Assembly: GCF_010093535.1 (NCBI RefSeq)
Contig: NW_022985176.1
Coordinates: forward strand, 1,000,665-1,064,664
Length of the DNA stretch: 64,000 bases
Direction of reading: 5' to 3'
From: Lindgomyces ingoldianus
Lineage: Eukaryota; Ascomycota; Dothideomycetes; Pleosporales; Lindgomycetaceae
Position 1 is the first letter of the stretch, and each line of letters starts with the position of its first letter. The notes beneath the pieces are model-generated. The model did no database searches. It worked only from the letters and a program-made list of their open reading frames with translations, and was not told the origin of the DNA. Made by a program: the position numbers and the translations under genes. Shown piece after piece: positions 1 to 10,296 of the stretch.

Positions 1-39
1 TTTAATCTAACAGTGTTAGGGATTAGCAGTTGCTTACAC

Positions 40-1010
40 ACCTAAGTTGCTTACTTTTGCTAAGACCACACTATAATAAACTTTATTATAGCCTATAACA
101 ACCTGCTCTAGCACTATAGAGTAGAGTACAGCTTAGAATATTATTTAGATACTACTTCTACTTCTTGCTTACACGTTTGCTGTAAGGACGGAGCTCTGTA
201 CCACTACGCCAATACAACCAAAAAGGTGCGAATAATTAACCAACGTTAATTATTGCGTACAGAATAGTATATATACCCGTCGCACGTAAGCACCATCTCG
301 GCCTTACACGTAAGCGCCATCCTGGCCTTACATTATCCCCCTTCTTAGCAGACGCATGTCCCAGGCGTCACATGACCTACCCGCAGCTCAGAGGCGCCTA
401 TGCGCATGTCTCGGTTACCGGCCAGAGGCTGACCACCTGCGGCCCAGAGGCGCGGGATAAACACGACGCAACGCTCAGTGGCCACGCCAGCTAAGCCATA
501 CACACTAGACCTCCCAGCAGCTACAACGTGGCGCCAGAAGAGGCCGCCTCACGTTTCAGTCTAAAAACTGGCTAAGCTGTCCGAGGTGTGGGTCGAACGC
601 GCGACCGTCCTTGTCGTTAGTTAATTATTATGTAAGGACAGAGCTCTGTACCACTACGCTAATACAACTAAAAAGGTGCGAATAATTAACTAACGTTAAT
701 TATTGCGTACAGAATAGTATATATACCCGTCGCACGTAAGCACCATCTCGGCCTTACACGTAAGCGCCATCCTGGCCTTACATTTGCATGTTATGCCTAG
801 TCTAATTGCACTATCTGCAGCGCCTTTAGAATTACTTACCTACTTTAGCTTACACTTACTTCTTTACCTTTTTTCTGTTACTGCGCGCTTTAACCTCCTT
901 TAGAGCTGTTAAGCGTAGGCCTTTTTAAATGTAGCTGCCTTATTAGCTGCTTAAAGCTTAGTAATTTTCTATTATGCTAACACTAGCTTATATATAGTTA
1001 TTGCTGCCCT
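40..1010 (-). pseudogene. Fot1/pogo-like transposase, C-terminal fragment (copy A1)
   Basis: Read on the minus strand, this is the C-terminal tail of the Fot1-like transposase found whole in the F1-F3 copies, including the stretch that encodes a CX2CX4HX4C zinc knuckle near 790-830. It is split by the TRIM at 181-782, has stops and lacks the catalytic domain, so it cannot make a transposase. Assignment rests on base-level similarity to the F1 copy. Confidence 0.6.
181..782 (-). mobile_element. TRIM-like non-autonomous LTR element T1
   Basis: Two direct 152-bp LTRs (181-332 and 631-782) flank 298 bp of non-coding DNA, with a 5-bp TSD TTTGC on both sides (176-180 and 783-787). Each LTR begins TGTAAGG and ends CCTTACA. 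A purine tract (AGAAGGGGGATAA on the minus strand) touches the 3' LTR at 333-345, which sets the minus orientation. The LTRs carry a tandem duplication of their first ~24 bp, also seen at 50686. Unlike its surroundings the copy is GC-rich and almost free of RIP changes. There is no gag or pol, so any movement would need enzymes from elsewhere; Gypsy1 shares its LTR start and purine tract. Confidence 0.93.
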
Positions 1011-1115
1011 TTTTAAGGCTTTTTTTCTAGAGACATTACCCCCCTATAACCCTCTTTATATATAGAGCTACTTGTAACACAACTAATATCTACTAGAGAT
1101 TGCTGCCTGCTGCTG

Positions 1116-1235
1116 TAATCTACTATAGTTTGCTGTAATTTGCTATAGTTTACTATAATTTACTATAGTTTACTATAATTTGCTGTAGTTTACTGCAATT
1201 TACTATAGTTTACTATAATTTACTATAGTTTACTT
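1116..1235. repeat. 10-bp tandem array, TTTGCTRYAR type
   Basis: About twelve degenerate copies of a 10-bp unit (TTTGCTGTAA, TTTACTATAG and similar). A longer-preserved version lies at 14842-14970 in the sister unit, where more units keep GC. Many differences between the two arrays are G-to-A or C-to-T. Confidence 0.85.
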
Positions 1236-1394
1236 TATATATTTTTTAACACTAGTAGGTAATCTCTTACTAACACCTTTAGGCATTAGCCTATTATATT
1301 TAAACAGTAGTTAAAGAAGCTAAACTAGCAGTTATGTAAGTAAAACAGCTTATTAAGGTATTATATGTACTACATTAATCTTTGTAGCAATAGA

Positions 1395-1430
1395 GAGGCA
1401 GAGGCAGAGGCAGAGGCAGAGGCAGAGGCA
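1395..1430. repeat. (GAGGCA)6 microsatellite
   Basis: Six perfect GAGGCA hexamers. The sister repeat unit has four at 15131-15154, so array length differs between copies. Confidence 0.95.
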
Positions 1431-1548
1431 GCGCTAGAGCTTCCTAGCACTCTAAGAAATTCCTGCAGAGGCAATAAAATACATAAGCTAAGGCTCTACA
1501 ACTAGGGCTTTAATACTAAAATAATTAAATTAAGGATATTAAGTAGCA

Positions 1549-1598
1549 GTATTAGGCATAGTGTAGTAGTATTAGGCATAGTGTAGTAGTATTAGGCA
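1549..1598. repeat. 20-bp tandem repeat, about 2.5 copies
   Basis: The unit starts GTATTAGGCATAGTGTAGTA and is repeated with almost no change, directly after the chimeric unit ends. Confidence 0.85.
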
Positions 1599-2176
1599 GT
1601 GAAAGGAACAGGCGCAACGTGTAATAAAGTAGGCATAGTTAACTACATAGCCTTCTCTTGCTTATAGAGGTTTAGGCTAGACTAGAGACAACTGCTAGTG
1701 CTAGTGCTAGCTTTAGCATTATCTATATATATATTATACTATGCAAGAATACTTAGCTTAAGTATTCCTATATGTACTTTTTAGTACAGTAGGGAAAGTT
1801 GCATAGTATTAGCTTAGTAGGCAGGGCGTCTACCTTATTACACAACGCTAGAGACTGCAAGGTGTAAAAAGAAGAATGTAAGAGGTATTAAGCAGGAAAC
1901 ACAGGTTATAAAGAGGGAATACAGGATAGGGGGGTAACAAAAGAGAGTAAACTTTAGAGTTAGAAGCAGAGGTACAGAGGCTAAGGAGCCTATATACCCT
2001 GTGCTAAGCCCTTAGGGTACTTAGAGGTTAGATAGCTGTAACATAACTATAATAAAAAAAGACTATTATAAAAGTAAAAACGCGTTAAGAGCTAGAGCTA
2101 GCTATTATTTATGTTTTTAGCTATAGTTAAATGTTGTTATTATATATCTATTACCTGTCTAATACTACTTTGCTAA
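1599..2176. other. Unclassified AT-rich repeat-derived sequence
   Basis: No reading frame, terminus or conserved motif was recognised. It hosts the TRIM at 2177. Its right-hand end, from about 2115, continues after that TRIM and also appears inverted at 62995-63329, so at least that part is repetitive. Confidence 0.5.
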
Positions 2177-2725
2177 TGTAAGGCTAAGATAGTGCTTATG
2201 TGTAATGGGTATATATACTATTCTATATATAATAATTAACTGTTAGTTAATTATTTGCACCTTTTTAGTTATATTAGTATAGTAGTATAGAGCTTTATTC
2301 TTATATAATAATTAACTAACAACAAGGATAGTTAGTTGTTTAACCTACACCTTAGACAGCTTAGCTAGTTTTTAGACTAAAACATGAGGCAGCCTCTTCT
2401 AGCGCCACGTTGTAGCTGCTAGGAGGTCTAGTGTGTATAGCTTAGCTAGCGTGGGCCACTAAGCGTTGTTATTTATCCCGCGCCTCTAGGCCGCAGGTGG
2501 TCAGCCTCTAGCCGGTAACCGAGACATGCGCATAGGCGCCTCTGAGCTGCGGGTAGGTCATGTGACGCCTAGGACATGCGTCTGCTAAGAAGGGGGATAA
2601 TGTAAGGCTAAGATAGTGCTTACGTGCAACAGGTATATATACTATTCTGTACATAATAATTAACTGTTAGTTAATTATTTACATCTTTTTAGTTGTATTA
2701 GCGTAGTAGTACAGAGCTCTGTCCT
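2177..2725 (+). mobile_element. TRIM-like LTR element T2, heavily RIP-mutated
   Basis: Same family as T1, plus orientation: 129-bp 5' LTR 2177-2305, internal 2306-2600, purine tract AGAAGGGGGATAA at 2588-2600, 3' LTR from 2601. Against the 5' LTR at 60010 it shows about 27 differences, all C-to-T or G-to-A. The 3' LTR ends CCTTA before TAAGC; compared with the empty site (inverted at 63270-63290) about 4 bp at the junction seem lost, so the TSD (GCTAA) is only partly visible. Confidence 0.88.
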
Positions 2726-3008
2726 TATAAGCATTATGCTGTAACTATTCTTTAACCTAGACAACCTACTTTAATGCGCTAACTATTACTGTTGCGTAAG
2801 AAGAGCACAGGGACCTTACGTCGCGCACATAGGCTTAGTGTTACGCCTGTGTTTTAGACAAGCAGCCTAAGACACTTAGCGCCTAAGCTCTCTATAAGCC
2901 TTTTATAGTTAATAGACTTGCTTCTTATTGCTCTCTAATTAGCAGTTGCGACAATTACTCTAAGCAAGCTTTGCTTTTACAGATTATTTATAAACTGTTG
3001 TAGTATTT
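2726..3008. repeat. Unclassified repeat segment, inverted copy at 62995-63329
   Basis: Nearly the same sequence lies in reverse at the right edge of the window, so 2115-2176 plus 2726-3008 and 62995-63329 form a long-range inverted pair. Both copies abut Gypsy3 DNA, but at different Gypsy3 positions. No coding potential was recognised. Confidence 0.7.
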
Positions 3009-4429
3009 TAAAGTTGTAATACTATTCTATATAACTATAAATTAACTTTTTACTTTTATACTTTATTATTTACTAAGTAATCTATGCCTTTTATACTAGC
3101 TTTAAAAGCCTTAATTTACTTACATAAAGCTCTTAAACATTCTAGCTAATTTAGATGCTTATTATAAAAGGCCTTTAGTTTATAAAAAGAACTTATAAAA
3201 TTTAAAGCCTTATACTAAACTAAATTAGAGTTATGTCTTACTTATTTTACTTAGTACTTAAGTGTTTTTTAGTAGAGCTTACTAGTAAGTATTTTCTCTA
3301 CTTTTTACTTCTTTACTTTATTAATAGTAATTTTAGAGGGTTTTAGAAGTTTTTATTTTAAAAGTAGATTTTAAAGGTCTTTACATAGTATGTTTAGTGT
3401 AAAGATGTTATATATTTTTAACTTTAAAAGTAGCTTTAAGTAGTATAAGTTTCTAACTTATTTAAGTACTTTAAAAGAGCTTTTTTATTATTTAGATAGT
3501 TTTTAGCTAGGTCTTTAAATAGCTAGGTTTTTAGTGTCTAAGTAAACTATATTACTAACCTCTTAGTTAACTAGCTAGTAGTAGTAGTTAACTACAGTTT
3601 GCATCTAATTCTAGGCCTTTTCTATATAGGTCTTAGCTAACTCTTAGGCTGCATGCATGTAGGTTACTAATGCTAGTGCATCTTTATAATTTAGCTTATC
3701 TATAGCTGTAATAAGTTTTATAGAATGTTTCTAGTTCTAGCTTTAACATAGTTTAAAGCTGTATAGAACTTAATATAAAAACATTTTAATAGTTATATAA
3801 GGCAAGGTTATCTAAGCCTAATTAATTAAGAGTAGTAAAAAACTCTAGTTATTTTAGTAAAAAAATATAAAAAGCCTTAGTCTTTAATTAATATACTTAT
3901 TTATAATCTCTATCTAGCTCTCTGTTTTTTTATAATAAGTAGTAAAAAGCTTAACTTTTACACCTAAAATTTAATAAAATTTAGACTAAAAACTAGATAT
4001 AAACTAAGGTCCCTAGTTAAAGATAATAGTTTTAAGTATGTAGCTAAAATAGTACACTTATTAAATAAATAAAGTAGCTATTTCTTAGGCATTAATTATT
4101 TTATAGTAAGAAATAAAAATAGCTTGTTTAAACATGTAATTAATTATAACTATAATTTAGTTATAACTAGACTTGTTTTTAAAGAAAATTTTAAAATTAA
4201 TACACAAATGCTGTATTAGTTAATTAGAGATTAAAAAAGAGTAGATAAACTCTAGAGTTTAGGTCTATTTTAGATAAGCTTTATAATAAAAAAGGTAATT
4301 CTGTACATGTTATTTATAAGTAGCTTTTATACTCTTCTAGTAGTACTTTTAGAACAGTAACTAATAGGTCTTAGTAGCACTAGAGTGTGCTAAAGATACT
4401 TAATTATAGACTTTTTAGATAAGTTAGGT

Positions 4430-4760
4430 TGTTAGATTTAAGCACTGTTTCTAGGCTTCCTGAGATGAATGATGGGTTTTGATATGATGTATGGGATCAT
4501 CATTGATTGTATTGATTTATCAATCCTTTTTCTGCTCTACTCGTGTTGCTCGGCTTTTTGTTTTGCCGATCCGAGTCCCTCGCGCACTTGCCCTATGCGC
4601 GACCAGCTTGCAACATGCTGCAATTTGCTGCAAAATGCTGCAAAATGCTGTAACATGCTGCAATTTGCTGCAACATACTGTTCAAGCTTATTGCTCATAC
4701 TATGTAGCAGCTTTCGTCAAGCGTTCCTCCTGTCTTGACAGTAGGTGCGCATATCTAACA
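4430..4760. mobile_element. Solo LTR of a fourth LTR family, unmutated
   Basis: 331 bp with 8-bp terminal inverted repeats TGTTAGAT/ATCTAACA and a 5-bp TSD TAGGT (4425-4429 and 4761-4765). The empty site exists at 39415-39430 in Gypsy3 copy a. It is GC-richer than its host and shows no obvious RIP changes, so it inserted after the host had decayed. It has a CTGCAAAATG-type local repeat at 4605-4680. Overlapping open frames of 89-90 codons inside it are chance. No partner copy is present in the window. Confidence 0.9.
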
Positions 4761-6209
4761 TAGGTACATAGTAGTAAGTCTGCTAGAACACATAAATAGT
4801 TAGTATAAAAAAGTAGTCTGTTTTCTATCTAATAATAGTAAAGTAAAAGTTTTTACTTTTATGTAAAAAAAGCTTAATTTTTTTAAAGTAATATATTAAT
4901 TAATTTTAAAGAATTTAAAAACATAACCTAGTCTAGTTCTTCTATAATATTTAGTAAAGTTACTTAAGTTGTTATTTAAGTAATATAGTACTAAGCTAAT
5001 TTTTTATTAATTTAAAAGTAGAGTTAGTGTAGTCTAAGTAGGACTTTTAACTAGTTATTAGTTTAAGCTGCTTTTAAATTTTCTATATCTTATTTACAAC
5101 AGCTAAGAATGTCTGCCCTAGCGTTATTTTTACTAAAGGTGTACTTAATTTAAAAGTAATACTAAGCTAAATTTTTAGTTTAATAAACTTAATAAGCATT
5201 TAGCACTTTTATTATTATAAAGTACTTTAATAACTAATAATTAGTATATAGTAGAGTGCTTATTATTACTAATATAAGCTTAGCTTTTTATTATTTAAAC
5301 ATAGTAATAATTATAAATAGCTTCTTATTATGTATTTCTTAGTTTAGCTTTAAGCTAGATAGGACTTTACTATAAAATAAAACAAAGCACTAATTTCTAT
5401 TAGCATGTTTCTAAAATAGAACTTCTACTACTACTTTATTAAAAGTGTTAGTTTTAATTTTAGTTTATAACATAAAGTTAAAATAGTAAAGTGTAGGTAT
5501 TTTTAGTAGCTTAGACTTTAGTTTTTTAAAAGCTATATTACACTCTAAAGTTTATATAAAAGAGGTAGTAAGACTTTAAAGCGTAATAATTAGTTTTACT
5601 ATATAAAATCTTTTTAAAATAAATTAATAATAGAATTTAGTAAAGCCTAAAAAAGATTTTACACCTATTATAGTAGTAAGCGCCTGCTAGTTGCGTAGCA
5701 CCTCTACTTTCTATAAGTTAACCTTTAGTTCTTTATTTAAAAGTATATAGCTAAAATACTTTATTTAAGTAATATAAAATTTACTTTTTTTAATCTTTAC
5801 TTATAATCCTGCTTACTAGAGCCTTTCTAAAACTTTTTTAACATAAAGAATATAAGTTGCCTTATTTTTAAAGTAGATAAAAATATTATTTAGATAAGTA
5901 ATGCAAAGGTTATCTAAGTAGTTAATTAATATATTATTTATATAGCACTAGTAAGTTACTAGGCTATTATATAATCTAAAAGGCAGAACTTTACACTTAT
6001 ATATTTTATATTATATCTAAAAAGTAGTACACTTTTTAGAGCTTAAGTTTATTCTAATTTTATTAAAAGCTGTGTAAATATTAAACTTTATAAAAATAGC
6101 TACCTTTATAAGTTTTAATAAAAGTTTATTTATACATAGTATTAGATACACATTCTTACAAGTAATAGTGTTAAGTTTATAGTAATTAACATAAATATAT
6201 AAGTTACTA

Positions 6210-7309
6210 ACGTACTTTACAGGCGAGTTGCTTACACACCTAAGTCGCTTACTTTTGCTAAGACCCTACTAAACCACCCTTTCTACACTAATGCATTCCC
6301 CACAACACTACTTAGACGCGCTAAAAGAACATTAAATACAGCTTACGCTCTAAGCTTTTAAACAAGACATAAAACTTTTAAAAAAATGTGCTATAGCTAT
6401 ATATAAGGTTTTATAAAAGATAATAAATAACTATAGCGCTAGATAACCTTTACAAGCTAATTTTATAGCTAAATTATAAAGGCTAAGTAATAAAAAGAAG
6501 CAAGTAATTATTAAGACTATACTTAAGCTATATGCGCAAGGAATTTCCCCTTAGATAGCATTTATAGCTAATATAGCTAATTCTTTGCGCACTAAGTGTA
6601 ATCTAGGCTATGTTTACATAAACTAGCCTAGTATGTTTATAAAGTGTTATTTAGAGCTTAAAGTAAAGTTTTAAGCGTAAGTATAGTTAAGTAATATTTA
6701 GCTAATTATAAACCCTATCTTGCTAAAGTTATACATGTTATTATCTTAAATGCTATACTTAGCTTTAATATTCTCTATAAGGCTAAACCTGCTCTAAATT
6801 ACCCTAGGACTTTTATAAAGAGCTCTTTTATAGTTATACTTACACTTAAATGTTACTTTAAGCTCTAAATAACACTTTATAAACGTACTAGGCTAGTTTA
6901 TATAAACATAGCCTAGATTATACTTAGCGCGCAAAGAATTAGCTATATTAGCTATAAATGCTATCTAAGGGGAAATTCTTTGCGCATATAGCTTAAGTAT
7001 AGTTTTAATAATTACCTGCTTCTTTTTATTACCTAGCCTTTAAAATTTAGCTGTAGAATTAGCTTATAAAGGTTATCTAGCGCTGTAGTTATTTATTATC
7101 TTTTATAAAACTCTGCACATAGCTATAGCACATTTTTTTAAAAGTTTTATGTTTTGTTTAAAAGCTTAAAGCGTAAGCTGTATCTAACATTCTTTTAGCG
7201 CGTCTAAGTAGTGTTATAGGGAATGCATTAGTATAGAAAGGGTAGTTTAGTAGGGTCTTAGCAAAAGTAAGCAACTTAGGTGTGTGAGTAACTCGCCTGT
7301 GAAGTACGT
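6210..7309. mobile_element. Fot1-like hairpin (foldback) derivative F4
   Basis: 1,100 bp flanked by TA TSDs (6208-6209, 7310-7311); the empty site is at 40863-40866. The outer 478 bp (6210-6687) and 477 bp (6833-7309) are inverted copies of one another around a 145-bp spacer. The right part (about 6690-7309) is the 5' terminal ~620 bp of the Fot1-like element, with its terminal repeat and transposase N-terminus. The left arm is a reversed copy of the first 478 bp. It encodes no complete transposase. A transcript of either strand could fold into a ~475-bp duplex. Confidence 0.93.
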
Positions 7310-10006
7310 TATTTAGTTTCTATACATAAAAAATAAGAGATGTAAAAGAGCTCTAACTTTACTTAATAAAGCTATATTTTAGATTATCTATAATGTACTT
7401 CTTTATTACCTTTAGTTTTTTAACATTCTGTTTGTACAAAGGGCTATAACTGTTAGAAAGAGGTTCTGTAAGAATAATCTTATAGTTATATAAGCAATGT
7501 GCTAGTAATTAGTAGGCTATAGTGTAGCTAAATATGTTTTAGTACTAATAGTATTTAAATAGTAATTAAGGGTTTACTAATGCTTTAGTTTTACATCTAT
7601 TATTTAATAGTAAGGCTTACTTGTCTTTAATTAAACGCTTAATTTTATAAATAAAAGTTAAAAAAAACTTATTTTTTTTATATTAAAATAGAAAGTATTT
7701 ACTAAAATAAAAGTAATAGTAAAGAAATAGATGTTCTTTAGACTTATTCTAGACTTCTTAATAAATAAGTAGATTAATAATTTAAGTGTTTTTAGACTAT
7801 AAGTAATAAAAGAGCAGTATAATTTTAGTAGCCTTAGTAAACTTCTAATGCAGTGGATTGTTAGGCTATATAAGCGCTAAAATTAGACCTTTTTCTATAG
7901 TGTGTTATATTATTTAATATCTAGCTCTACTTCTTTATTACGCGCAGGCTAGGTTAATTACATAAGTAAGGGCAGTAAAGGTTTATAAGTAAGTAGATAT
8001 TTGCTAGGCTATATAATCTAATTTTTTTATATATTTAGTTAAAGTTTAAACTAATATAACTATTTAATACTAATAATATAATTTTATAAGCCTAAGTTTA
8101 TAATTATAAAGAGGCAGTTTTAGATACTTTTACTATTAATTTACATATGCAGGCAGATATACTAGTAGATAGAAACTTAAATTTAGTCTTAAAAACCCTT
8201 AACTATAACTTTAAAAAGTAAATGTTAGATAAAGATATAAAAGTATTAGAATAAGAACTTAGTAGTTTTTAAATTAATAAATAAAAAACTATATGCGCTA
8301 GTATTAACTAAAGGATTTAATTAAACTCTAATGTCTTTTAAGCATAAAATAGTAAAGACTTAAAAATGTTTTTCTTTAAATAAGTGTAATAAGTTAATAT
8401 TTACTAGATTATACTTATTTAAGCTTAAAATAAAAGGTTTTTTTAAGTGTCTTTATTTTTTATTTAAAAAAAAGTTTACGTTATAATTATTTATATTTAT
8501 AAACTTTTTTTTAGATTCTTATTACTTTACTTTAATTTCTTATACTTTAAAAATAAAGCAATTACTAGTAAAATGTTCTAGTTTACTATAATTATAATAG
8601 TTACTAGAAGTTATTTATCTTTTAAAGGCAAGTGTCTAGCTAGGTTAACAGTAGGTAGCTAGGGTGGATTAGGGTACTAACATAGGTGCAGGTTAGAGTG
8701 CACTAGAATAGTATACTGCCTTAGATGTATTACTAGAAACCTTTTAAGATTAATCTATAATAAGTCTAACATTAGATTATTAAGTGTAGTTAATAGTTTA
8801 CTTTAAAATAGTAAGCATATTTTTTCTTTTTATATTATAAGCTATTAAGTAGACTACTATTATTTTAAAAAAGCTTCTTTAAGTGTGTTTAAAACTTAAG
8901 TTTAGTACTTTTAGGCTAGGCAGTATCTTTTTTTATAAGTAAAAGAACTATTTTAACTTTAATATAGACCTTTTAACAGCAGCACTAATAAAGTAAGCTT
9001 TAAAAGTAGAAAATACTTCTTTTTTACTTATTCTTAGAGTCTAAAATACTTATTACACTTTTATCTTTTTATTACTAGTAATAAAGTAAGTTTATAAGAG
9101 CTTAATTATTTTTTTTATGTTTTTAAACTAAAAGTTGTCTAATTTAGCTAGGTATCTAGGCTCTAGGTATTTCTTTGCAATACTAGCAGTGTGTCTCTAT
9201 ACTAACGCTATGTGTGCACACTTACTCTAATAGTAATTTAAATTAATATTAAGTTTATCTATAATAAAAGCTTACTATTATTTAAATATAAGTTTTTTAC
9301 TATTTATAAAGTTCTTAATCTTAAGTGTGTGTTTAGTAAAGTAGCTTTAAAAAAGCTTAAAAGTGCTTAAAAAGTCTTTTACTATTAGTATATTAAAAGT
9401 AATTTAGAGCATTATTAAAAGTAATTTAGTAGTTAGTAAAGAATAATTAAAACTAATAGTTTTTAATCTAGTAAGCTATTTAATTTATGCTTTTAATTAA
9501 GTAACTTAGTTTTTAAGAGCTATACTACTAAAGTTTAACTTTAAATTTAGTAAGTTTTTAGCTTTAGGTCCTATAAAAAAAGTTTAGCTATTAAGGTTAG
9601 TAGTTATTTAGCTTTAGCAGTAGGCATTTTACTTTAGCTATAGCTAGAGTATGTTGTAAGCTTTATACTAAAGTCTAAAAGTAGTTAAAAGTTAGGCATT
9701 AGTACTTATCTTTAATCTTAATAAGTTATTAGTAGTCTCTAGGTTTTTACCTTAGCGCACTTTTTATAACTTTTCTAAAAGTAATCTTAATTATAGAGGA
9801 TAAAAAGTTCTAAACTTAAAAGCTTTAGTTAATAAAAAGTTTTTAAAATTTTATCTATAATAACTAAATAATTTAATATAATAGTGTGTAAAAACTATAA
9901 CTTAAACTAAATTAAACACTTCTTAGAGTTAAATATAGTTAAATAAATAATTAATATAATATTATTAATAAAGCTGTTACTAGTAAAAGTAAGTTTTTTA
10001 ATATAA

Positions 10007-10296
10007 TATAACAGCGCAGGCAAGACAATAGGTCTAAATATAGTAGAAATCTACTTAAAAGCATATAGAAGTGCGTGGGGACTCTAAACCTAGGAATGCT
10101 ATTAACACCTATAGGCATTATATAAAAGAATATTAGAAAACTACTAAGCTAGCTACAGAGGCAAGGTGCAACTAAATACATAAGGGAATAGAGGTAACTG
10201 CAGGGGACTAGGTTGAGTTATGGTCGGGGCCGATACAGGGACCCTTTGGATAGGATCTGAGCGACCCGAGATGGAACAATTCGTAGAATCGTTACA
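10007..10296 (-). repeat. 5' LTR of Gypsy3 copy b
   Basis: 290 bp. The outer, right-hand end keeps GC-rich unmutated blocks such as GGTCGGGGCCGATAC, while the inner, left-hand part is heavily C-to-T/G-to-A changed. The same inner/outer asymmetry is seen in other LTRs of the window. Confidence 0.88.

Larger units (their letters stand above)
1..1545. repeat. Chimeric repeat unit, copy A1 (Fot1-like 3' end fused to a tandem-repeat tail)
   Basis: Interrupted by the TRIM at 181-782. The first ~1,010 bases match the C-terminal and terminal-repeat end of the Fot1-like transposon (compare 15280-15720). After about 1,010 the sequence leaves that element and runs into a tail with a C-rich patch, a 10-bp tandem array and a GAGGCA microsatellite. 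The second copy at 14364-15267 has the same junction, so this fused unit has itself been duplicated. The ACGTACTT transposon terminus is missing; at the left edge the sequence enters the GTGTTAGGGATTAGC repeat also seen at 14274-14363. No gene is supported. That the unit is mobile is inferred only from its duplication. Confidence 0.75.
3100..9950 (-). pseudogene. Gypsy3 gag-pol remnant, copy b
   Basis: On the minus strand the order right to left is gag (8,600-9,950; CCHC-type knuckle region near 8590-8640), protease/RT (about 5,700-8,500, split by the hairpin element), RNase H (about 4,800-5,700) and integrase (about 3,100-4,800). Order and approximate borders are taken from alignment by eye to copy a, where the RT motifs can be read. 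Stops occur every few codons, so no product is possible. Confidence 0.7.
3009..10296 (-). mobile_element. Gypsy3 copy b (Ty3/Gypsy, minus), 3' end truncated
   Basis: Matches the full Gypsy3 copy at 36673-51808 from its position ~38015 to its 5' LTR. The 5' LTR is 10007-10296 (290 bp, ends CGTTACA). The 3' LTR and about 1 kb upstream of it are missing at the left junction. Two later insertions interrupt it: a solo LTR (4430-4760) and the Fot1-like hairpin (6210-7309). All frames are broken by RIP-type stops. Confidence 0.88.

Noticed and set aside
181..782. TRIM considered as a DNA transposon because TGTAAGG and CCTTACA are inverted
   Set aside because: The ends are two 152-bp direct repeats with a purine tract at one inner border and a 5-bp TSD, as in LTR elements. 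The short inverted ends are those of the LTR itself.
1116..1235. Tandem array considered as a CRISPR-like array
   Set aside because: 10-bp units directly adjacent, no spacers, eukaryotic transposon context.
4469..4763. Two overlapping 89-90-codon plus-strand ORFs with Cys-rich and Leu-rich stretches
   Set aside because: They lie wholly inside the solo LTR 4430-4760 and its edge. The Cys codons come from a TGCTGCAA-like local repeat. No initiation context or homology is seen.
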